A DNA stretch of 45,742 bases from a virus. Positions 43,179 through 45,742 of this stretch are shown piece by piece. Location: the IMG/VR virus record IMGVR_UViG_3300042503_001584, positions 1 to 45,742 of that record; one strand, 5' to 3'. The position numbers were made by a program, and so were the translations under genes. Under the pieces are notes generated by a model. The model had not been told where the DNA came from. It did not search any database and saw nothing but the letters and a program-made list of their open reading frames with translations. The first letter of the stretch is position 1; the number at the start of each line of letters is the position of its first letter.

Positions 43179-43934
43179 TTAGAATCCCAAATTAAGTTTG
43201 CTAATTAGATAACTCCTGATTAGGCCAGAACGAACAATGTCTTCGATTCCAAATTCTACCATAGAGAACTCTTCCATAGTTTGAAGAATACTCATAAAAT
43301 TAAGAATACCATTTCTTTCATTGGTCTTCACTAGATCAGTCTGCTGAACATCCCCACAAAAAATAATTTTAGAGTTTTGTCCTACACGAGTAATAATAGA
43401 ATCCAATTCATGAAAGTTTAGGTTCTGACTTTCATCCACAATGATGATACAATCATCTAGGGTTGTGCCTCTAATGAATGATGTACTCCAGAAACTAACT
43501 GTTCCTTGACCTTTTAGATTACCATATAGAGCTTCAAAGGAAGCATCATCTGGCATCTCAAACATGTACTTTACCATATTCTTATATGGAATCTGATAAA
43601 GTGAAGACTTATCTTCATGATCTCCAGGGAGGAAACCAATCTCCCTAGTCGAAACTAGAGATCGAACCATATACACTTTTTCATATGGTGTCTTTTCATT
43701 CATCACATCTTTAAGTGCAAGATATAAACTGACAAAAGTTTTACCAGTTCCTGCGGCTCCATATAGGAAAAGATTTTTTTGCTTTGAATATTCTTCAAAT
43801 ACTTTTTCCTGGGCTGGAGTTAAAGGAGCAATCTCCTTCATGTGATCTGAATTAATTGGCTTTTTACGTCTCATTTTCTTGTTAGAGATATCTGCAAATG
43901 ATGGTTCGATTTTCTTTCTGCGGGAACTTGTCAT
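43179..43934 (-). CDS. phoH: PhoH-like ATPase
   Basis: This 251-residue protein has a basic N-terminus (MTSSRRKKIEPSF..KKMRRKK), Walker A GAAGTGKT (59-66), Walker B IIIVDESQN (163-171), and the Gln/Asp-rich ICGDVQQTDL motif, all typical of PhoH. phoH is widespread in marine phages. It is annotated as phosphate-stress-induced, but RNA-helicase or nuclease-linked roles are also proposed for the family. ATGA overlap with the preceding 77-aa gene indicates translational coupling. No Pho-box-like repeat was seen upstream. Confidence 0.93.
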   Translation of the reverse strand: MTSSRRKKIEPSFADISNKKMRRKKPINSDHMKEIAPLTPAQEKVFEEYSKQKNLFLYGAAGTGKTFVSLYLALKDVMNEKTPYEKVYMVRSLVSTREIGFLPGDHEDKSSLYQIPYKNMVKYMFEMPDDASFEALYGNLKGQGTVSFWSTSFIRGTTLDDCIIIVDESQNLNFHELDSIITRVGQNSKIIFCGDVQQTDLVKTNERNGILNFMSILQTMEEFSMVEFGIEDIVRSGLIRSYLISKLNLGF

Positions 43935-44164
43935 ACTTCAAATGTGGAATTAGGATATGATTTTTTGATGCGTCCTAGAACGTCTTTAAATGAGCCAGGG
44001 ACTTTGGTATTTTTCCAGTCTCCGACTTCACTAACAGAAGACATTCCAGTAGGAACCTGAGTAATGTGTGGATTTTCTTTTAGATAAGGTTCCCTTTCTG
44101 CCATATACATCCACTTCTCAAACATTTCACCTGTGTTGTTATCTAGGAATTTATACGTTGGCAT
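43931..44164 (-). CDS. FmdB-like small protein without zinc cysteines (77 aa)
   Basis: The start is taken as the ATG at 44162-44164; the longer frame to 44311 would lie inside the upstream gene. The product MPTYKFLDNNTGEMFEKWM resembles the start of FmdB-type zinc ribbons (MPTYEY.C..CG..FE), but both CxxC pairs are missing, so zinc binding is not expected. The C-terminus (PGSFKDVLGRIKKSYPNSTFEV) resembles the SGFKDVL..IKK...GS endings of phage relatives. It overlaps the upstream gene by 14 nt and phoH by 4 nt. Function unknown. Confidence 0.7.
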   Translation of the reverse strand: MPTYKFLDNNTGEMFEKWMYMAEREPYLKENPHITQVPTGMSSVSEVGDWKNTKVPGSFKDVLGRIKKSYPNSTFEV

Positions 44165-44699
44165 GAGTTTTAAACCATTCAGGAATAATAGCTGGAGATT
44201 TCCATTTCGCAAAAGAAACTTTTTCTCCAATATAATAGTTACGATATGACTGAATTGAATCAGTTTGCTTGTATTTATCGGGCATTGCCGGAGGGGGTTC
44301 AGCCCATCCAAGCTCTGGAAGATTGTTGGGAATATGCTGCAGATATCCTTTTAGAGATTCAGTAGCATGAAACTTGCCATATCTCCTGGTGTATTCGATG
44401 CAGCACTGCTCAAAGAGTTCATAGAGCCATTTGTAATGTGATCGAGAACTCCTAGCCCAGACAGCAGAAGGGTGGTTAATATGACAAGCTTTATAGAGAT
44501 TTGATTCTCTGGGCTCATCAAGTTTGAACCTTTTGACTTTACGATTTTTCTCAGAAAGTTCAACATAACCAATGCCGTCAAGAACTCGATGAGCAGTTGA
44601 TAGAAGTTGTGCATACTCAACAATCATTTTAACAACATGTTTATCACAATGTTCTTGGGCACACACAACTGGATTATAGTTCAAATAAAAGATGTTCAT
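44151..44699 (-). CDS. Conserved cyanophage protein of unknown function (182 aa)
   Basis: This 182-residue protein begins MNIFYLNYNPVVCAQEHCDKHVVKMIVEYAQLL. The CDKHVVKM segment, a HINHPSAVWARSSRSHYKWL segment, and several His/Cys residues make a strongly conserved-looking pattern that I have not linked to a characterised function. The C-terminal half has PPPAMPDKYKQTDSIQSYRNYYIGEK. It could be a nucleic-acid or nucleotide enzyme, given the conserved His/Lys and the neighbouring thyX, but no active site can be named. It lies 18 nt downstream of thyX and overlaps the 77-aa gene. Confidence 0.7.
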   Translation of the reverse strand: MNIFYLNYNPVVCAQEHCDKHVVKMIVEYAQLLSTAHRVLDGIGYVELSEKNRKVKRFKLDEPRESNLYKACHINHPSAVWARSSRSHYKWLYELFEQCCIEYTRRYGKFHATESLKGYLQHIPNNLPELGWAEPPPAMPDKYKQTDSIQSYRNYYIGEKVSFAKWKSPAIIPEWFKTHANV

Positions 44700-44717
44700 A
44701 ATATAAGGGGGATCAGA

Positions 44718-45380
44718 TTACCAGTCTAACGCTTCAGCAAGGTCAGGGAAAGCAGTTTTAAATACTTCTTTACATTCATTGGCAATGTCCATGTGCTCCT
44801 TTTGAGTGCCGTGGGCAGAGCGAAGATTGATATAATGAATCCATGACCTGGCCGAACCCTTCATATAGATTCTAGTTGGAGTTGATAGTGGAAGTACAAA
44901 CCTTGCACATTCTTTAGCAACACCTTGGCTGAGAAGACTATCGTAAAGTTGTTGCCCTCGTTCAAAGTATTCTTGAATTTCTCCTTGCATCTTGAGCTTT
45001 ACATAATCACCAAAATCATCAATAGAGTTTTGACGATTCTTATCGTCCTGTCTACGAAGATCAGGGATCACAGGACGATCAGAAAGAAGTTTGGTATCGG
45101 CATACCTCTGTGAAAATTCTTGGAATGTGAATGAACGGTGACGAAGAATTTGAGCTGCAATACCACGAGTAGTATTGATCTCTAGAGTCATATCAGCTTG
45201 TTCAAAAATTGACCAGTGATTCTGACGAATACAATAACGAAGAAGTTTAGATGCAGTATCAAAATTGTCTTGGTTTGCTGGATTACTTACACGGGCAGTA
45301 TAAGTAATCACTTCTTGGGCAGACTTACCTTCTAGTTTGCCTGCACCTTGACTGAGTGAAATCAAATAAACATTGCTCAT
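44718..45380 (-). CDS. thyX: FAD-dependent thymidylate synthase
   Basis: This 220-residue protein makes dTMP from dUMP using methylene-tetrahydrofolate and FAD. The ThyX signature RHRx7S is present as RHRSFTFQEFS (residues 80-90), followed by QRY. The C-terminal signature (LPLSTPTRIYMKGSARSW, then INLRSAHGTQKEH) completes the nucleotide-binding region. ThyX is common in marine cyanophages and supports DNA synthesis. The ATG lies 2 nt after the 85-aa gene's stop. Confidence 0.95.
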   Translation of the reverse strand: MSNVYLISLSQGAGKLEGKSAQEVITYTARVSNPANQDNFDTASKLLRYCIRQNHWSIFEQADMTLEINTTRGIAAQILRHRSFTFQEFSQRYADTKLLSDRPVIPDLRRQDDKNRQNSIDDFGDYVKLKMQGEIQEYFERGQQLYDSLLSQGVAKECARFVLPLSTPTRIYMKGSARSWIHYINLRSAHGTQKEHMDIANECKEVFKTAFPDLAEALDW

Positions 45381-45382
45381 AA

Positions 45383-45640
45383 TTACTTTTTCTTTTTAGG
45401 TTGCTTTGGTTCAACTCCCCATAGCTTGGGGTTTACTTTTCCGTCTGTCCAACAAATGTTTTTCAGACCTTCTCGATACTGATCCCAGTACATGTCGAAG
45501 ATGTGAGCCCGCTTGTTACATACCACTATATCATACTTTTCCTGGTTGTCAAGTAGATAGGTGACCAGATATGAATTCAGAGGAAGAGATTTATCTTTTG
45601 CTAGTTCTTTACTGCAGTCTTGATGTACAATTTTACACAT
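45383..45640 (-). CDS. Small hypothetical protein (85 aa)
   Basis: This 85-residue protein has two N-terminal cysteines (MCKIVHQDC), a central KYDIVVCNKRAHIFDMYWDQYREGL and a very basic end KQPKKKK. It has a cyanophage-style composition, with no known domain. It lies immediately upstream of thyX in the same direction and 1 nt after the stop of an upstream open fragment, so it belongs to the nucleotide-metabolism operon. The basic tail may bind nucleic acid, but this is unproven. Confidence 0.6.
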   Translation of the reverse strand: MCKIVHQDCSKELAKDKSLPLNSYLVTYLLDNQEKYDIVVCNKRAHIFDMYWDQYREGLKNICWTDGKVNPKLWGVEPKQPKKKK

Positions 45641-45641
45641 G

Positions 45642-45731
45642 TCACGACCTATTCCCCCACTGGATTTCTGGATATGCTTCCTCTACACATGCTTTGGTAA
45701 TCTTATACTTTTTACCTAGAGTTTTATCCTA
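45642..45731 (-). pseudogene. Open fragment without a start codon at the window edge
   Basis: Between an in-frame TAG (45729-45731) and TGA (45642-45644) lie 28 codons encoding a protein-like stretch, YKITKACVEEAYPEIQWGN. It has no ATG, GTG or TTG. It ends 1 nt before the 85-aa gene's ATG, as real phage genes do. It may be the end of a gene broken by a nearby frameshift, be read from a rare start, or reflect a sequence error near 45725. The part beyond the window is not visible. Confidence 0.3.
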
Positions 45732-45742
45732 CCATACAAAGC

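Noticed and set aside
44165-44311. N-terminal extension of the 77-aa FmdB-like gene
   Set aside because: It lies entirely within the upstream conserved gene; the MPTY start fits the family.
1-45742. CRISPR arrays, tRNAs, integrase or IS elements
   Set aside because: No regular short repeats with unique spacers, cloverleaf sequences or transposase/integrase motifs were noticed; the GNVGIG repeats are coding.

Overview
The window looks like part of the genome of a marine T4-like cyanophage (a contractile-tailed myovirus of Synechococcus or Prochlorococcus). It is AT-rich and tightly packed, with many 1-14 nt gene overlaps. It carries T4-type baseplate, head-completion and replication genes (gp4, gp5, gp26/51, gp27-like, gp32, gp33, gp48, gp53, gp54-like, gp59). 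It also has genes typical of marine cyanophages: speD, phoH, thyX, a DUF1825 protein, and tail-fibre genes full of GNVGIGTTNP repeats. Every gene lies on the minus strand except gp48 and gp53, so transcription runs mostly from the right end of the window to the left. No tRNA, integrase, IS element or CRISPR array was seen.

Layout from left to right. 1-11.8 kb is a host-recognition cassette. It holds a truncated adhesin, a beta-propeller protein, two GNVGIG-repeat fibres, two carbohydrate-binding/LamG-type proteins, a possible chaperone and three small virion proteins, with a terminator at 11.3 kb. 11.8-25.6 kb is a single 4574-codon structural gene, about 30% of the window, behind a perfect TATAAATA late promoter. 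25.6-26.3 kb is a small metabolic/early island: speD (TTG start) and a 61-codon gene behind a near-consensus sigma-70 promoter. 26.3-38.6 kb is the tail-hub operon: gp5 spike, a CP12-like 71-aa protein, gp27-like hub, two paralogous tape-measure-like proteins carrying SleB, M15 and M23 hydrolase domains, gp51/gp26 joined by an apparent programmed -1 frameshift, a gp54-like protein, an unknown protein and gp4. 38.7-40.3 kb holds gp48 and gp53 on the plus strand, divergent from gp4. 40.4-45.7 kb is replication, transcription and nucleotide metabolism: gp32, DUF1825, gp59, gp33, a PD-(D/E)XK nuclease, PhoH, two small conserved proteins, ThyX and an 85-aa protein.

How it fits together. gp33 is the late-transcription co-activator, and NATAAATA late-promoter octamers sit at the giant gene, speD, the 11.3 kb leader and the gp4/gp48 divergent junction. 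gp32 and the 61-aa gene instead have TTGACA-type host promoters. ThyX and gp59/gp32 support DNA synthesis, and SpeD probably feeds polyamine synthesis. The strongest unusual signals are: (1) a T_TTT_TTC slippery heptamer exactly in phase at the end of gp26, leading into a 62-codon gp51-like frame that has no usable early start; (2) duplicated tape-measure-like genes with three different murein hydrolase folds; (3) a CP12-type C-terminal cysteine motif inside the baseplate operon; (4) mirror-symmetric divergent late promoters that each overlap the opposite gene's start codon.
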